DNA from: Zygnema cylindricum
Taxonomy: Eukaryota > Streptophyta > Zygnematophyceae > Zygnematales > Zygnemataceae
Direction of reading: 5' to 3'
DNA: 64,000 bases
NCBI GenBank assembly: GCA_037447655.1
Contig: JBBHKE010003260.1
Coordinates: 62,001 to 126,000, forward strand
Part shown: in pieces, positions 22,639 to 34,950 of the stretch
Layout of the letters: the number at the start of each line of letters is the position of its first letter
Numbering within the stretch: position 1 is the first letter of the stretch
Program-made: the position numbers and the translations under genes
Notes under the pieces: model-generated
What the model saw: only the letters and a program-made list of their open reading frames with translations
Told to the model about the DNA's origin: nothing
Databases searched by the model: none

Positions 22639-24589
22639 TAGACGCTAAATTGAGGATGTACAATACTCTTAACGTACGCGAAACTATCACCTGCAATATA
22701 GATATCCTGACGAATGAAAAATAAACATTATATCAGTCGTTGGATGTTTCTTGTGGTTTTTTAGTTTGTCTTGCTTATAGTTCTTTATAATGTTCATAAT
22801 CATGCTTTTACCTGAACGATTTACCCATCGCGAGTTGTGAAATAAGATTTGATTTTCTGTGTTTGACAAATTGATCAATTTTGTTTTTTTTTTTGTTGTG
22901 CACTGATCTGGAGTTTTTAATTGGATTGTACCCATCCTGTTTCTAAGTTTGATCACGTGAACTCTTTGTAAAGGGAGGGAGATATAGAGGGCGAAGGGGT
23001 GAAGGGTGGTTAAGAATTTGGAAAAATAACACCTTTTGGTAAAATCTTCTTTAAAACTGGTTTGGGCATCATTTTCTTGCAAAAGTTTGTAACTGAAGAT
23101 GGTGTAAAGCAAGCATATTAAAGTACATTGTGTGTCTTAATTTGTATTGTATTTTTTTCAGAAGATCTCCGCAGGAATTATAAAAGAGTACTTATTCTAT
23201 AGTTTTGCAGTACAATGAGACACCTTGCGTCGGCTATATTGAACATGCTTTTACAAAGGCGGACAAGTATTGGGATCAACAAGTTTTTTGAAACAGTTTA
23301 TCATTTGTCACGAGTTTATTTTCCAAACGAATTAGTGACATTAATAACGTTAAGAGGCTTAGAGAAATTACGGAAAAAAAATCCTGCGAGTATCAGACAT
23401 CACATAGAAAAGAGATCGCATCAAGCACATGGACCATGCCCAGGGCTGTGTGAAATTTTTTGAATAAAATACTTTTTCAAGTTTGAAACATAGACCAAAA
23501 GTGCGATGAAGTCCTCCCATATTATATGTGCTGAAGTAGCAACGGTTTAGGTTTCATGCAGAAGTGGCATGTTTGGCATGCATTATATTTTGCAAATATA
23601 GAAGAATATCATGAAAAGCACAGAACCAGAATAAAAAACGTAGACAGTTGAGAGATTGAAAATTCATATAGAGTTGCCCTGTTGGTGTTAGTTTATCTGA
23701 TAGACGACGTTATGCTTCAACAATAGTGTTATAAGGTCAGTTACAAAAGCAATTTGGAAAACAGAATTCTCTGGTCATTTTGACCGGCTCCGAGTGCTGT
23801 CCAGAAAAACAATCTAGTCGATAGAACCATAGCTTTAATGTGTGAAAACAATTGGAAACACCATACATTGTAACCTCCTGCTATAAAAAAACCTTCATCT
23901 ATAGTACAAGAAACAATGTGTAACGTTTCCAACAGTTTATAAACCCATGATACAAAACATGTGTACTTCATGACTCACCTCTGACATTAACAAATCATGA
24001 ACATATTGTATGCATTTTGTGCAATATGTATTTTAAAATGTACAATAAAACTCTCAATTTTGATCGATGTTATGAAGCTTCCAGTTTTGCTTAGGCGAAG
24101 ATAAAGGTAACCAAGAGAAAAAAAGAAACCGTTGATCAAAAAATTACGTTGACGACAATAATGGGCCAGGCATATTTTACCGGCTAGATCAATAAGTCAA
24201 CTGCCATGATTACTTTTCAAGAACATCTTGACAGCCTGACTCGTTAATGCTTACTACCTCTATCCTATGTTATACCCTAGATCTTTTTCCTGAAAAATAA
24301 AAACTGCACTTAGAACCACTCTTTTTTTTCCTCACCTAGTGAAACAAAATCGACGACTTTCTCTTTATCATTCCCTGTCCAGCTTCAGAATTAAATGAGA
24401 GGGAAAGACATGCCCATAGAAGAAGAGTCCATTCGTGTAATATTTTCTAAGAACCTAAAACTCGTTTAGAGGAGAATTCGACACATTTGGACAAAATCAG
24501 ACTTCTATTTTGTCCATACTTGTTAAAGAAAACAAAACCGCCATCTTTAAAAACTAAACCCTGCTAGTGTTCTCAAACCTGTAGTGTTC
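22639..24589. other. Intergenic region between convergent SBDS and CSP41a
   Basis: Contains the 3' UTRs of both genes. A short frame at 23215-23463 (+) matches nothing I know and is probably chance. No RNA gene or transposon end was recognised. Confidence 0.5.
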
Positions 24590-27500
24590 TCAAACCCTGA
24601 CTGTCACAGGAACTCCCAAAGCTTCCAGAATTTTGTCGTCGAGATCAAACTTGACATTTTTCTTATCTCGACCGCTTGCCATGTAGTCTCGGAAACGGGC
24701 ATTTAGGACATCCTGTAAATCATGTTCGGCTTTCCAGCCCAGTTTGGCGATTGCTGCCCGTGGTTCCGAATAGAAATGCTGTAAAAAAAACGATTTCATA
24801 AGGATTAACAAAAGAACAAAAAGAGTATGAGTCATATTTGTTACAAAGTTCACCTTAACTACTGTGAACCAAACTTTTTTTCAGTGATACTTTGACCGTG
24901 TACAACGAAACGAAAAATGAGACAGACACGAGACCTACTCTTACAACCTTCAACTTTAAGGATCACTTCTGAATTTTCTTTGTTTTTTGAAACATCGCAG
25001 ACGCTAAAAAAACTGCTCTCCCTCCTTCAACCAATGGCACCCACAACATTCGTTGCAAAAAGTCACATCCCTGACCGAATGATGATAGAGATTCTCTTAC
25101 ACAAACAACTACCCTGGGAATCACTATTAGCGTTAATAACAAAAAAATAGGACTGTTCTAGCGTTAACAATTTTACTTCCGGTTCCAATGACGTGGACGA
25201 TTGTGACCCACATGTTAAGAAAAACTATTTGAGTATTAATAACACTAATGCGAGGCAAAAACAGCGACGAATTAATATTATTAACACTAACAGCAATTCA
25301 CAGGGTACCTGACTTTCAGGCTTCACAGGCACATAGAACAGCACCTGATTACGGAAGGGAAATGCTTTCTTTGCCTCCACTCCAACTGCTGCAGGGTCGT
25401 AATGAACAATTTTCGCTTCTCTCCCAGCTGCTTTCGCACACATTCTAACTAGTCCATCAAATGTGACGCCTCGTCCAGATACGCAGTTAAAGATGTTTCC
25501 TGAAGCAATATCGGGTTTTTCTATGGCCATAACTATCATGTTTGCCATATCGTAAACAGGGGCAACAACAGTCATTTGAATTCCAGATCCTGGGATGGGA
25601 ACAGGACGGCCTCTCACAATTCCTGGAAAAAGCCAGTCCAAGAAAAGGTTCCGGGTGATAAGAAAGTCAAAAAGAAAGTCCAAGAAAAGGTTGTGTGTTA
25701 TAAGGAAGTGAAAAAGAAAGTCAACAAAAAGGTTGTGTTCAGGAGGTCAACAAAAAGGTTCAGCATTATAAGGAAGTCAAAGAAAAGTCTTGTGCTGAGA
25801 GAAAGTCAAAGCAAAAACTAGGTGTTGTAACAAAATAAGAGAAAAGGTTAGGAGTTACAACATGCATTGAAAGTAGGCAATTTTTATATATATTTAAGTT
25901 GTGAATGTGTCCAATGAGCTTCAAGTACAAGTTTTTAAGGTCAACTGTACTCACGATCAAAAAACCACTCTTCACAATCTTTGTTGTTGAGGGCTCCTGT
26001 GATGTACTGTGGTCGAAATGAAGCCCATGCATTCGGAAACTGCTTTGCAGCATATTCCTCTACTTCCACATGACCAGCTGCCTTCACGGGATCCTGTTAT
26101 ATCAACAAGTCGACATAATATTTTATATTTTTAACATAGACATAACTTAAAAAGATGTCTTTCGAATTTTAAGAACAATTAATTTCTCCATCTCTATGGA
26201 GTTGTACAAACATTTTCTTAATCTCTATGGAGTTGCTCTTTCCAATACAGCCAAGAGACATTAAGGTTACGCAGCCATATGCTTAACACGAAAGTAAATT
26301 TCTCAAAAATACAGGAGATTTTGTGATTGGTACAAAATTGGATCCCACTTTCATCAAAACAAAATACTACAGACAAAGACCTGCATTACTATTGGGACGC
26401 CATTCACTGATTGAGGCAGAAGGGTAATTATATGCTGTCATAGAACAAGAGAGAAACTCAAAACAGCAGTAAAATAGAGTCTTATACTTGACCAGTAATT
26501 TCTTGGATCAAAATACAACAGTGTGTGCTTGTAATTGCAACATATTGAATGCGTCACGTCCAAAGAAAAAAGACAAACAGACTGAGGTTATCGACACAGA
26601 CGCGCATTCAAAACACATAAAATCAAAAATTGTGAGACAAAGACGTATTCGGAATGGTTCACATGAAGCGACTAACCCACTGTTTTTGCAGAGTAGTCAC
26701 TGCTGTCGAGTCACAGCAGTTCCAATATATTCCAAAAGGGTAAAAAAAAAAAAAAAAAAGACTTCTACTCAAAAACAAGACATTTTTTATTTTCTTTCAC
26801 TCACTCCTTCAACATGAGGCTGTTCCTCTGAACTCTTGTAGATTCCTGCGCTGCTGATGAAGTAAAAGTACTTCGCTCCTTCCTTCTTGGCCCAGTCGAT
26901 CACAGGCCTGCCATCAAATGTTGGTCTCAAAACTGACTGTTTGGAGTTGTGATTCCTCAAACTGATACATTAAACATTTTTGGACTCGCAAAATCTGCAA
27001 CACCAATTCCGCAAGTGAAAAGATCCAGTACCGTGCTGCGCTGTGATATCTTCTCTCATTGTTACCTTCACTGCATTGTTAACTTTTTGATATTGTTACT
27101 TCTTACTACTGAAGTTACTGACTTGTTCTGAGGCACTTAAATGTGGTCGTTCTATTGTGTCATTTTATTCTTCAACTGAGTTGTTTCATCCCTTGTAATT
27201 TACTGATGCATCGACAAATTCCTACTTCTAAAGAGTCATAAAATTTCGTCTGTATCAGTTTCCTGTGAATATGCTGTATGGGAGGGGGAGTGGGAAAAGA
27301 GGAGAGAGAAGTACATTCATAACTGTGCATCAATTGCTCTGAAACCACTGATATACACTCATTCGAGCTTTGGAGAGCAAAACAGCAAAAAACAAATGGA
27401 AATGCAAAATAAAAAACAAAGAAAAAATCAAAACTAAGTTTACTCACTTGACGGATGCAAGGTCCTTCCCATTATTATCGAGCACAATGTCATAGGTATT

Positions 27501-29547
27501 CCATCCGACAGCCTTGTCAATATCTGTCACATCACCCCAGATAGTCGTGACACCCTCGTTATGAAGCTCCTGCAGAGACACCGCACAAAATCACAGTTAG
27601 CATTTAACCACAGTCAACATTTAATTGCAGTTGCATTTAACCGTAGTTAATGATTAACCAAAGTTTGCAACCAAAGTTCGAGTTTAACCACAGTCAGTGC
27701 CTAACCACAGTTAGTGTCCAACCACAGTTAGCGATTAACCGCAGTTTGCATTTCGCCACAGTTTGTGTTTCGCCACAGTTAAAATTTATTCAATCGTGGT
27801 ATCTACTCCAATGCTATTCCACATGTGTGTATTTGATTAAAATGAATGAGAACCAAATGAATAATCCACAATAACATTTGACAATGAGTGTGTAGGAGTC
27901 AGAAAAAATGGGTTTCACACCAATATTTGTCCAGTAAGTGTGCATTAGGATGAAAGGGGTCAGCAACAAACGAATCCCAGACCAAGATTGGCTAGTAAGT
28001 GTGTGGCTAAAGAAATCCAAAAGAATGTGTCCCACACTAATATCAAGTTTTCTGTGGAAAAAGAGTCATCCAGAAAAGGTCTTCTTTGGCAAAAAAGTAA
28101 ACAAGCTTGTCACCAGTGCAAAAGCCAGTCCATAGCAAACAAAATTTATGTGGATAAAACTGATATTAGTACCGAAACTACACCATATATGACTATGAGT
28201 GTCAATGTCTTTTACGCCACGATCAACTTTTCTTCGTGCACACATCCAGCTTTTGCTTGGGCACTGCCAATCGCAAGGTAAGAACAGCTTTCCATCGCAA
28301 CCAGATTAATAACCCGACAAGTGTGAAAGGAGAAAAATGAATTTAAAGGTCGGAAAAACAGATCACTGATAGCGGTACACAATGTAGTTTCATATCCTGT
28401 ATTTTATTTTCCATTGGAAGTAAAAATGAAAATGGAGAACTAAGCACTTTGACTTACTGTATGGTAGACATTTAAGGTTTGACAACAGAGGTTACATTAG
28501 TATAAAACTCTAGTTTGTAAATCCACACTTAGTGTTGAAAAATGTAACCACATTAAGAGCCAAAAATGGAGGCACATTATAGAGGAAACAATAGCATTGA
28601 AACTAGTCTGGAAACCAACACTAATAGTGGTAAAAATGTAACCACGTCAACATAGTAATAATGGCAAACATATGGAGGCTACATTAGTATAGAGACTAGT
28701 TTGGAAATCTCCACACTAATAGGGTCAAATCTAACCACGTCAATATAGTAATAATAACATATACCTGTTAAGAACTAAAATGGAGGCACAATGTGGAATA
28801 TCATACTAATCCAGAAAATACGGACTATCCGGCCATCCAGTTTATTTTCCCGACTTAAAAAAAACACATTAAAAAAACACGTTGTACATTATATTATTAA
28901 TAAAATTAATATATTTAGTATTAGTGTTCGCATGGAAGCAACATAAAACATACTTGCAAAACCATCCGAATCAAAAATAAAGCTAAACATAGTAGTAAAA
29001 GAATAGTACAGCAAAAAAATCAAGGGAGCAGGAGGGGTGAAATGAGGGTGAAAAACGAACGAGGGAGAAACTGAAGAAACCACGACACAGAACGACGGGA
29101 AAACAAAACAAGAAACAAGATAAAAAACAAAACGTAAAAGCAGGGGAAAAAGAAAACACAGGAGAGTTAAAAAAAAAAAAAAAAAACAGAAAAATATTTC
29201 ACCGGAAAGTGAGTGAACGGAGGCTTGTCCATTTTCTCAGATTCTTCATCGCCAACAGTCATGATGGCTGCCACGTGTCCATTCATTTTTAGCTGCCTTG
29301 CTAACCAAAATCCAATCACAGCGTGGCCTCCACTGTTGGTGTTTATAATGAGAACCTTCATAGGATCCTGCTGAGCAACTATTTGTCCTTTCCTGGAAGC
29401 TCCTGAGCGAAGGCTCCATTTGGACGGAACTGAGAGAGAGAGAGAAAGAGTCTGTCCTTTAAAAGAAGAAGGAAGGGTGGAGCGTGCGGAAGGAGACGCG
29501 TGTAAGAGAGTGGATTGGAAAGAGGGAAGGACGACGGGAGAAACCAT
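24590..29547 (-). CDS. CSP41A: Chloroplast stem-loop binding protein CSP41a
   Basis: An atypical short-chain dehydrogenase-fold protein of the plastid that binds and can cleave stem-loop RNAs and is linked to plastid rRNA and mRNA stability. Six exons: 29547-29203, 27569-27448, 26907-26805, 26093-25955, 25622-25345 and 24778-24590; phases close, 391 residues (Arabidopsis about 400). Exon 1 has a Ser/Leu-rich transit peptide, then the nucleotide-binding strand [15 protein letters not shown] and [15 protein letters not shown]. Later exons give [67 protein letters not shown] and, last, [11 protein letters not shown]. The ATG at 29547 is the only sensible start. The introns hold at least four separate tandem arrays and two small inverted-repeat elements. 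Confidence 0.95.
25113..25305. mobile_element. Small inverted-repeat element in CSP41a last intron
   Basis: Starts near AATCACTATTAGCGTTAATA and ends near TATTAACACTAACAGCAATT, which are imperfect inverted repeats. It belongs to the dispersed CTATTAGCGTTAA family and ends about 40 bp from the donor of the preceding exon. No coding capacity. Confidence 0.55.
25625..25860 (-). repeat. Tandem array ending at the acceptor of CSP41a exon 5
   Basis: Four to five degenerate units of about 45-55 bp (on +: AAGAAAAGGTT, TATAAGGAAGT, CAAAAAGAAAGTC). On the minus strand this is an extended CTTTTTCTTGG/TGACTTTC pyrimidine region running into the acceptor at 25624-25623. Confidence 0.75.
27593..27785 (-). 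repeat. About 20-bp tandem array in CSP41a intron 1
   Basis: Around nine units of the type AACCACAGTTAGCATTT just upstream (in gene sense) of the acceptor of exon 2. Confidence 0.8.
27880..28035 (-). repeat. About 70-bp degenerate repeats in CSP41a intron 1
   Basis: Three partial units share AGTAAGTGTG, a GGA/AAAG stretch and TCCCACACTAATAT-like text. Confidence 0.55.
28183..28385. mobile_element. Small inverted-repeat element in CSP41a intron 1
   Basis: Resembles 33795-34010 in order of blocks: a GTGCACACAT word, CTTTTGCTTGG, GCCAATCGCAAGGT, then CTGATAGCGGTACA at the right end. No coding frame. Confidence 0.5.
28500..28800 (-). repeat. About 120-bp tandem repeats in CSP41a intron 1
   Basis: Three degenerate units carry GTAACCACGTCAA, ATGGAGGC, GAAACTAGT.TGGAAA and CCACACTAATAG. 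Confidence 0.7.
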
Positions 29548-32500
29548 GGCTGGGAGAAATGGAAGAGATAACGAAAGGTGAAGGAGTGGATAATGTTTGC
29601 AATAAGTTCAGATCAGTGAGTAGTGATGTAAGATTTATGTTTGAAAAAAAACGTAGATAAAATGTCGCACTAAATATTTTGCCTCTTTCTACTTGGGTAA
29701 TAAATTATCGGCTTATCGCGCTTCTATAGTTCCACACGATGGAGATTACTGGTTCGAATCTAGGGAAGGCCAACAGAACGTTTTATTGCTTGACCTGATT
29801 TTCCGTCCGTCAAATTTCGATGACCTGTCCTTCCCGTTGAATTTGATGCATGTACGGTCTCATTCACCCCCATTTTTTGTGGAGGATACTCTGACCGTCC
29901 GATCTTGTCTTTAGGCTTCCGAGTAAAGTGCGAGGATTCCACACGCGTAGAGTTCTGGGAAGGGTTCTGTGAGTTTTCCCATTTTCCGGTAATTGCTTCT
30001 GGTTACCAGAAACAGCAGTAAAAGGGGCTCCACACTAAAACCGTGGCTCCCGTTTTTAGACTAAAACGGCGCGATGAAAATATTTCGGTATGAAAGTAGG
30101 GGTGCCACAAAGATTGGGCACACTATTTTTGTCGATTGTCATGTAATTTTGGGTGTGCCCGAAATTTCTGGACATCAGGAATGGTAACGCTCGCACGCTT
30201 ATCTGAAGCGAACAAATAAACATGTTTCGAAATGGATGGGCCGTACTATAAAGTGTACTGCTACACCGCCCATCCTTATTAGCGTTAAAGAAAAATAGTG
30301 AAAGCGCTAATCAAATGTTATTTACGCTATTTTGTACATAGGCGTTGAAATAAAAGAAGAGTCTTTATTGCAAAAAATGCGATGGTAAAACCATCTGTAT
30401 ACAAAAGGGGTAAAACTGAAAAAACACTTAAAGACCAAAAGAGTCACAAGTAGTGTTTTGTATCGGGTAAAAATTATCGCGATAAATTCGATATTCAATG
30501 TACCAAATATATCGAACGGTCAAAGGGCTCGATACATATCTCCGTGACTAACAAAAACAATCCTTATATATTTGGTAGGAGGTGGTGGTCAGTATAACTT
30601 TAGTACGGAAAATTGTATGGAAACCCCCCCCCCCCCCAAACTGAGGGCGCGCCAACCGTGAGGGGAAGGGGCTTTTGAAAAAAATTATGACCTAACATCA
30701 CTTCAATATATCGCAATCAAAATACATTGTAACATCGGCCAAATATCGCGATATTGAGATTCTCGATATAACGAAGCGATAAATCAATTATCAGGTATCC
30801 CAAAACTAGGTACGTATCGAATGTCGGCAAAGGGTCTTTGATACGCAACACTAGTCACAAGTCTATAAGCTACGTCTAAAATACTAAAAAAAACAAAATA
30901 GTATAAACAAAATAAATAAACCAGAGTTTACTCTTTACAAGAAGAGAAACCTATACAAGTCTACCCACAAACAAGTTAAAGTCCATAACCACCGAGATCA
31001 TAGGTGTGGACTGGGTCACTTGGTGGAAGAAATTGAAGACCCTGCTTGTCATTTACCACCGTGCTTCATCGAATGAGGTTGAAGCTTACGCTCAGTAAAG
31101 GGCAATTGCTACACTTTGGTTGTAGAAGATAGCGAAAAGGCTCAGTGGAGGACATCCCAGACCCCTATATTAAAATGATTTTCGCGCAAATTGGCAGAGG
31201 AAGTCATCGCATGATTTGTCAAAATATAGAAAAGTCTCCAGCACAAGTGGGACAAACTGATTCGACGGGTCTTAATGAGCGTAGTCCCTTTCCTTGGTCG
31301 TCACTTTGTCTTGAGCCGCCACACCTGTATGCAAAGCAACACCTGATGAAATGTGTGTCCTAGTCGGGTCTGTGAGGACCACATCGCCAAAGTTCCTCCC
31401 AACACCGCGGGGGGAAACCAAGTCAACCCGAGGGCTCCGAACAACGTTAGACTGGGGCAAGAGTATACGAGAAACTTTTTTTTTATAACATAACGTGCCT
31501 CAACGAGAATGACAACAATGGTATCTTGCACCAAATCACGCACGATAATAATTTCCCCACCATGTGAGCCGCGGAGTAAATGTGTTATTTCCACATCAAT
31601 ATGTTAGGTGTAAACATAGTGGGGGGCTTTTAATAGCAAAGGGTGAGGAAAACGCATAAGCAAATGTAAAACTGTGAGGCGGAGTGTTAACATGGTTATT
31701 GTGGCTTGTACCCACGTAGTAACCTCTGTCCCAAAACACGAACATAGACGAGCATGCGATTTAGCGAAAGGTTACGTCTCTAATATGTCTCAAAATTTAT
31801 TGGCGGTTATTTGCTTAGATATACGTTGATGTGGTTGGAAATTAATATAAACAATGAGATTGAAAACTTGGAAGTTGGTTTCGAGCGTCAAAAGGTAGTA
31901 GGGCACGAGCCGATAGGAGAGCTTGTTGCAATGGTAAGAGACCTTCCTCCACCGAATGGAACAAATAAAGTTAGAATAAGAACATCATCAACAACGAAAC
32001 GAGGAGTAGTGATAGGCGCAACAAGGCCCAACCACCGAAATATTTTGCCAAATGAAAGAAAACCATTATCATTAGTTTTAACACTAAACTCCAGTTCGTG
32101 TGTCGATTGTGTAGCGTGCACGTTGATTTGGCATCGACACTATTTTAGGTGTACTTGTATTACCCTGGCAACATTCGCCCGGTGATGTACCTGTGGGGTC
32201 TGAAAATTGTCCAATAGATACAAATTAGTGTAGAATTTAGCAACATTTTATTATATTTTAGGTTATGTTAGGCTATTTTATGGTTTCTCAAATTAGTGCT
32301 CGCGCTGTTGCCGACTTGTATTAACTGTTTAAACTTAGCGGTGTTTACATGAAAAATTCATTGAACGTCATATAAATGAGATGTAGCATCGACGTTATGT
32401 AGGAAAACATAATTGTCGTACATATGGTTATCTTCTACGAACATAATATATAGTGGCTAACACCAATTGAAAACTTTCCATATTAGTGCTAATCACTAAT

Positions 32501-32568
32501 TTATGATTATGGGCCAAAAAGAGCCGCAACAAAATCAGTGTTATTAATGCTAATAACGGTGGACATGG
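29548..32568. other. Transposon-rich intergenic region
   Basis: Upstream of CSP41a. Contains isolated ends of the dispersed inverted-repeat family (CTACACCGCCCATCCTTATT at 30271), repeats with ATATCG words shared with 13.8 kb, a C run at about 30625, and a retroelement remnant at 31000-31490. A tRNA-like GGTTCGAATC at 29751 has no cloverleaf. Confidence 0.5.
31000..31490 (-). mobile_element. Decayed retroelement C-terminal fragment
   Basis: The minus-strand frame at about 31460-31272 reads VDLVSPRGVGRNFGDVVLTD, then PTRTHISSGVA and a basic KVTTKERDYAH segment. As I recall, a DVVLTDPTR-type block followed by an Ala-rich then basic stretch lies C-terminal to the reverse transcriptase in the retroelement type seen at 51.9 kb. 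Stops and frame breaks abound. The match is by memory, not by search. Confidence 0.4.
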
Positions 32569-33794
32569 CACTACAGTACAGTACACCGCGAATCGTAATT
32601 AGAGTAAATAACGCTAATTCGGTTGCCCTAAATTTCGACTCTATCACGTTAAATAGAGTAAATGATTATAAATTTTTCATTATACTAATAACTATAATAA
32701 TGTGCCGTTTTAAATAGTGTGGCGTACGGTCTGTGTCTGACCGTGCAAAATTGGACCTTCTTAAGTAAAAAAGTACAAATAATGATTTAATACTGGCCGT
32801 TATCATGTAAATGCGTTTTAACAAACCGCGTAGTGCAAACGTCATAGTGACGATAAACTGTACGTTTTGTCAGATTCTGTACGAATACCTAATTTACAAA
32901 AGAGATATTCAGCGCGTCAAATTATAATACTTAAATAAATTAGAGTAAGGGTGCGTCTCCATGTGCCCTAAGTATGGGTTTTTTCTGTCGTTTTCGTGTA
33001 AAACTTAGAGCCGTACCGCGTAAGTTTCAACCGTACAAAAACATAGAAAAAATGAAAAGTACATTTTGCGTCATCATCGAATTTAAGATGTACTACATGC
33101 TGGCGTCTTGTGTTCTTCGACCCACGGCCACGCCAAAAAACGTCATATTCAAACTTTTCTTTAAAACACAAGGAAGCTGTGTTTTAAAACAAAGTATAAT
33201 CGAAAAACAAATAGGAACACGTATTCGCACGTGTAAAAAATGTTACACAAATTTCAGACGAATTCAAGCGACGGCGAAAGGTACAGTATTCGTTATTTTT
33301 TGTCCGTTTGCGTCTATCAAAGTACACAATTTGTTCTGTTTTGTTCCGTTTCTTTCAGTACGGATTTTTCCATTCCAGGGGTCTGAAAATTCCGATGCCA
33401 TTTGACGAAATCGTGAGAAATCTCCGAGGGCGCCCCATCAAGTCGCACACGCCGCCTCTCTCACGCAGCGTCGCAATTTTTCACAATTTGGTGCGTCATC
33501 ACAGATTGTACACTGTCGACAGCCGTCACGGGCATTGTCGACGTATACAGTCGTCACGCCCTTAAGTGACAACTTCGTTTTGTACACATAGGGACACCCG
33601 AAATCCGGTTCCGCCGGATCTGTGCTAAAAAAAAATAAAGTAAATTCTCTACGTTTCAAGTACATGGAGACGCACCCTACATTCCTTTTTGAAAAAGCTT
33701 TATCACACAAATTAGAGTTAATAACTCTAATTATGCTTTTCTCTTTTTTTACTCTAATTTTTTCTTTACGCTAATTACGATTCGCGGTGTAGTG
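32569..33794. mobile_element. ACACCGC-family DNA transposon, copy 2, split by a nested MITE
   Basis: The left end is CACTACA, a GTACAGTA insertion, then CACCGCGAATCGTAATTAG. The right end is CTAATTACGATTCGCGGTGT then AGTG at 33794. Without the nested element at 32949-33677 it is about 494 bp, near the 547 bp of copy 1 (17208-17754), with which it shares interior blocks (CGTACGGTC, ACCTTCTTAAGT, TTTGTCAGATT). Confidence 0.75.
32949..33677 (+). mobile_element. PIF/Harbinger-like MITE, copy 3 (nested)
   Basis: Perfect inverted ends GGGTGCGTCTCCATGT and ACATGGAGACGCACCC. Flanked by TAA at 32946-32948 and TAC at 33678-33680 (one change from TAA). The interior is colinear with 11167-11940. It sits inside the transposon at 32569-33794, so it inserted later. 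Confidence 0.85.
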
Positions 33795-34012
33795 TTAATG
33801 ACTTAATGTTATTTTTTTGCCACTTCGAACACCTTTTCTGTGCACACATGTCCGGTTTCTGATTGGACACCGGCAATCGTAAGGTGAAGATCTTAACTTT
33901 CAATGGCAAGCGTCAGACAACAAATCTGACAGGTGTGCACGGGATAACCATGGTTTAATAAGTGGCCAAAAAAACATAAATACTAATAGCGATAAACAGT
34001 GTACCGCTATGA
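33795..34012. mobile_element. Small inverted-repeat element abutting copy 2
   Basis: Shares GTGCACACATGTCC, ATTGGACACCGGCAATCG, AAGGTGAAGATCTT and a right end AATACTAATAGCGATAAACA with the element at 28183-28385. AAGTGGCCAAAA near the right end links it to the family at 62513. Confidence 0.5.
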
Positions 34013-34193
34013 ACCTGCCCGAAACCTGCCCGGCGCCCGCCCTGAATGGGTTCGCCTAGAGAACAACACAGAAAATGTGTTAAGGGGTTACAACTTACAA
34101 GCCAATAGCCATCGTACCTAATGACCTCTGTAGCACATTTGAAGTTTTGAACTACAATCTACCGAAGAGTCTAGACTCTAGACGGTTACTCCA

Positions 34194-34203
34194 GGGTTTA
34201 GGG
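34194..34203 (-). promoter_or_regulatory. Telo-box motif upstream of HEMK2
   Basis: GGGTTTAGGG (CCCTAAACCC on the other strand) about 85 bp before the HEMK2 ATG, matching the plant telo-box. Function inferred. Confidence 0.4.
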
Positions 34204-34287
34204 GATAATACCTTTTTTCAATTCTTGCTAACCTATGTCTGTGTTCACAGTTTCTACTTTGTCCTTCTCTCCAGCCGTCATTTTTTC

Positions 34288-34950
34288 ATGGCTCTCTTTG
34301 CTGGTGCTGATCTTCAATTAGTCGCACGCCATCCTGAAGTCTACGAACCTTGTGAAGACTCTTTCGCTCTTGTAGATGCAATAATAGCGGATCACAAATT
34401 TCTCAAAGATTTAAACCCTATTTTTTGCCTTGAAATCGGTTGTGGGAGTGGATATGTTACTGCGTCTCTCGCCCTCCTTTTGAAACAAACTGGAGGAGGA
34501 AACGGACGAAACTCTGTTCAGATATTTGCAACTGACATTAATCCACATGCGACTATTGTTACTCAGGAGACCTTGAGATTACACGGAATGGAAGGAGATG
34601 TTATTTTAACTTCCTTGGTTGGAGGATTAAATCGTCGATTTTTAAATAGTGTGGATGTACTGGTGTTTAATCCTCCTTATGTACCGACACCTCCTGAAGA
34701 AGTAGGTGCAAAGGGTATTGTGGCTTCCTGGGCAGGAGGAGCGAGAGGGAGAGAGGTAGTAGACAAATTTTTGCCTCAGGTTGGAGAATTGTTGTCAAAT
34801 AGAGGTGTATTTTATCTTGTAACTTTGTCTGACAATGATCCTGACGAGATTTGCACTATTATGGAAAATAAGGGATTCAAATCTGTTTTCTTACTGAAGC
34901 GATTAACGGAGGAAGAAACTCTTTATATACTGAAATTCTGGAGAGGATGA
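34288..34950 (+). CDS. HEMK2: eRF1 glutamine methyltransferase, HEMK2/N6AMT1/MTQ2 type
   Basis: An S-adenosylmethionine-dependent class I methyltransferase that, with TRMT112, methylates the GGQ glutamine of release factor eRF1. Single exon, 220 residues, close to the 214 of human N6AMT1. The ATG at 34288 (MALFAG) is the first in frame; the open frame continues upstream only from non-ATG codons. Motifs in order: HPEVYEPCEDSFALVDAI, the SAM loop LEIGCGSGYVT (about residues 50-60), ATDINP, the catalytic NPPYVPTPPEE, and a C-terminal LYILKFW. It is compact and intronless, unlike its neighbours. The substrate is inferred from family. Confidence 0.93.
   Translation: MALFAGADLQLVARHPEVYEPCEDSFALVDAIIADHKFLKDLNPIFCLEIGCGSGYVTASLALLLKQTGGGNGRNSVQIFATDINPHATIVTQETLRLHGMEGDVILTSLVGGLNRRFLNSVDVLVFNPPYVPTPPEEVGAKGIVASWAGGARGREVVDKFLPQVGELLSNRGVFYLVTLSDNDPDEICTIMENKGFKSVFLLKRLTEEETLYILKFWRG

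Noticed and set aside
23215-23463. Open frame of 82 codons after SBDS
   Set aside because: No similarity recognised; lies where a 3' UTR or spacer is expected.
29700-29780. tRNA-like B box GGTTCGAATC
   Set aside because: No A box, acceptor stem or anticodon arm can be drawn around it.
34147-34287. 47-residue extension of HEMK2
   Set aside because: It starts at TTG and makes the protein longer than the family; the ATG at 34288 fits the usual length.
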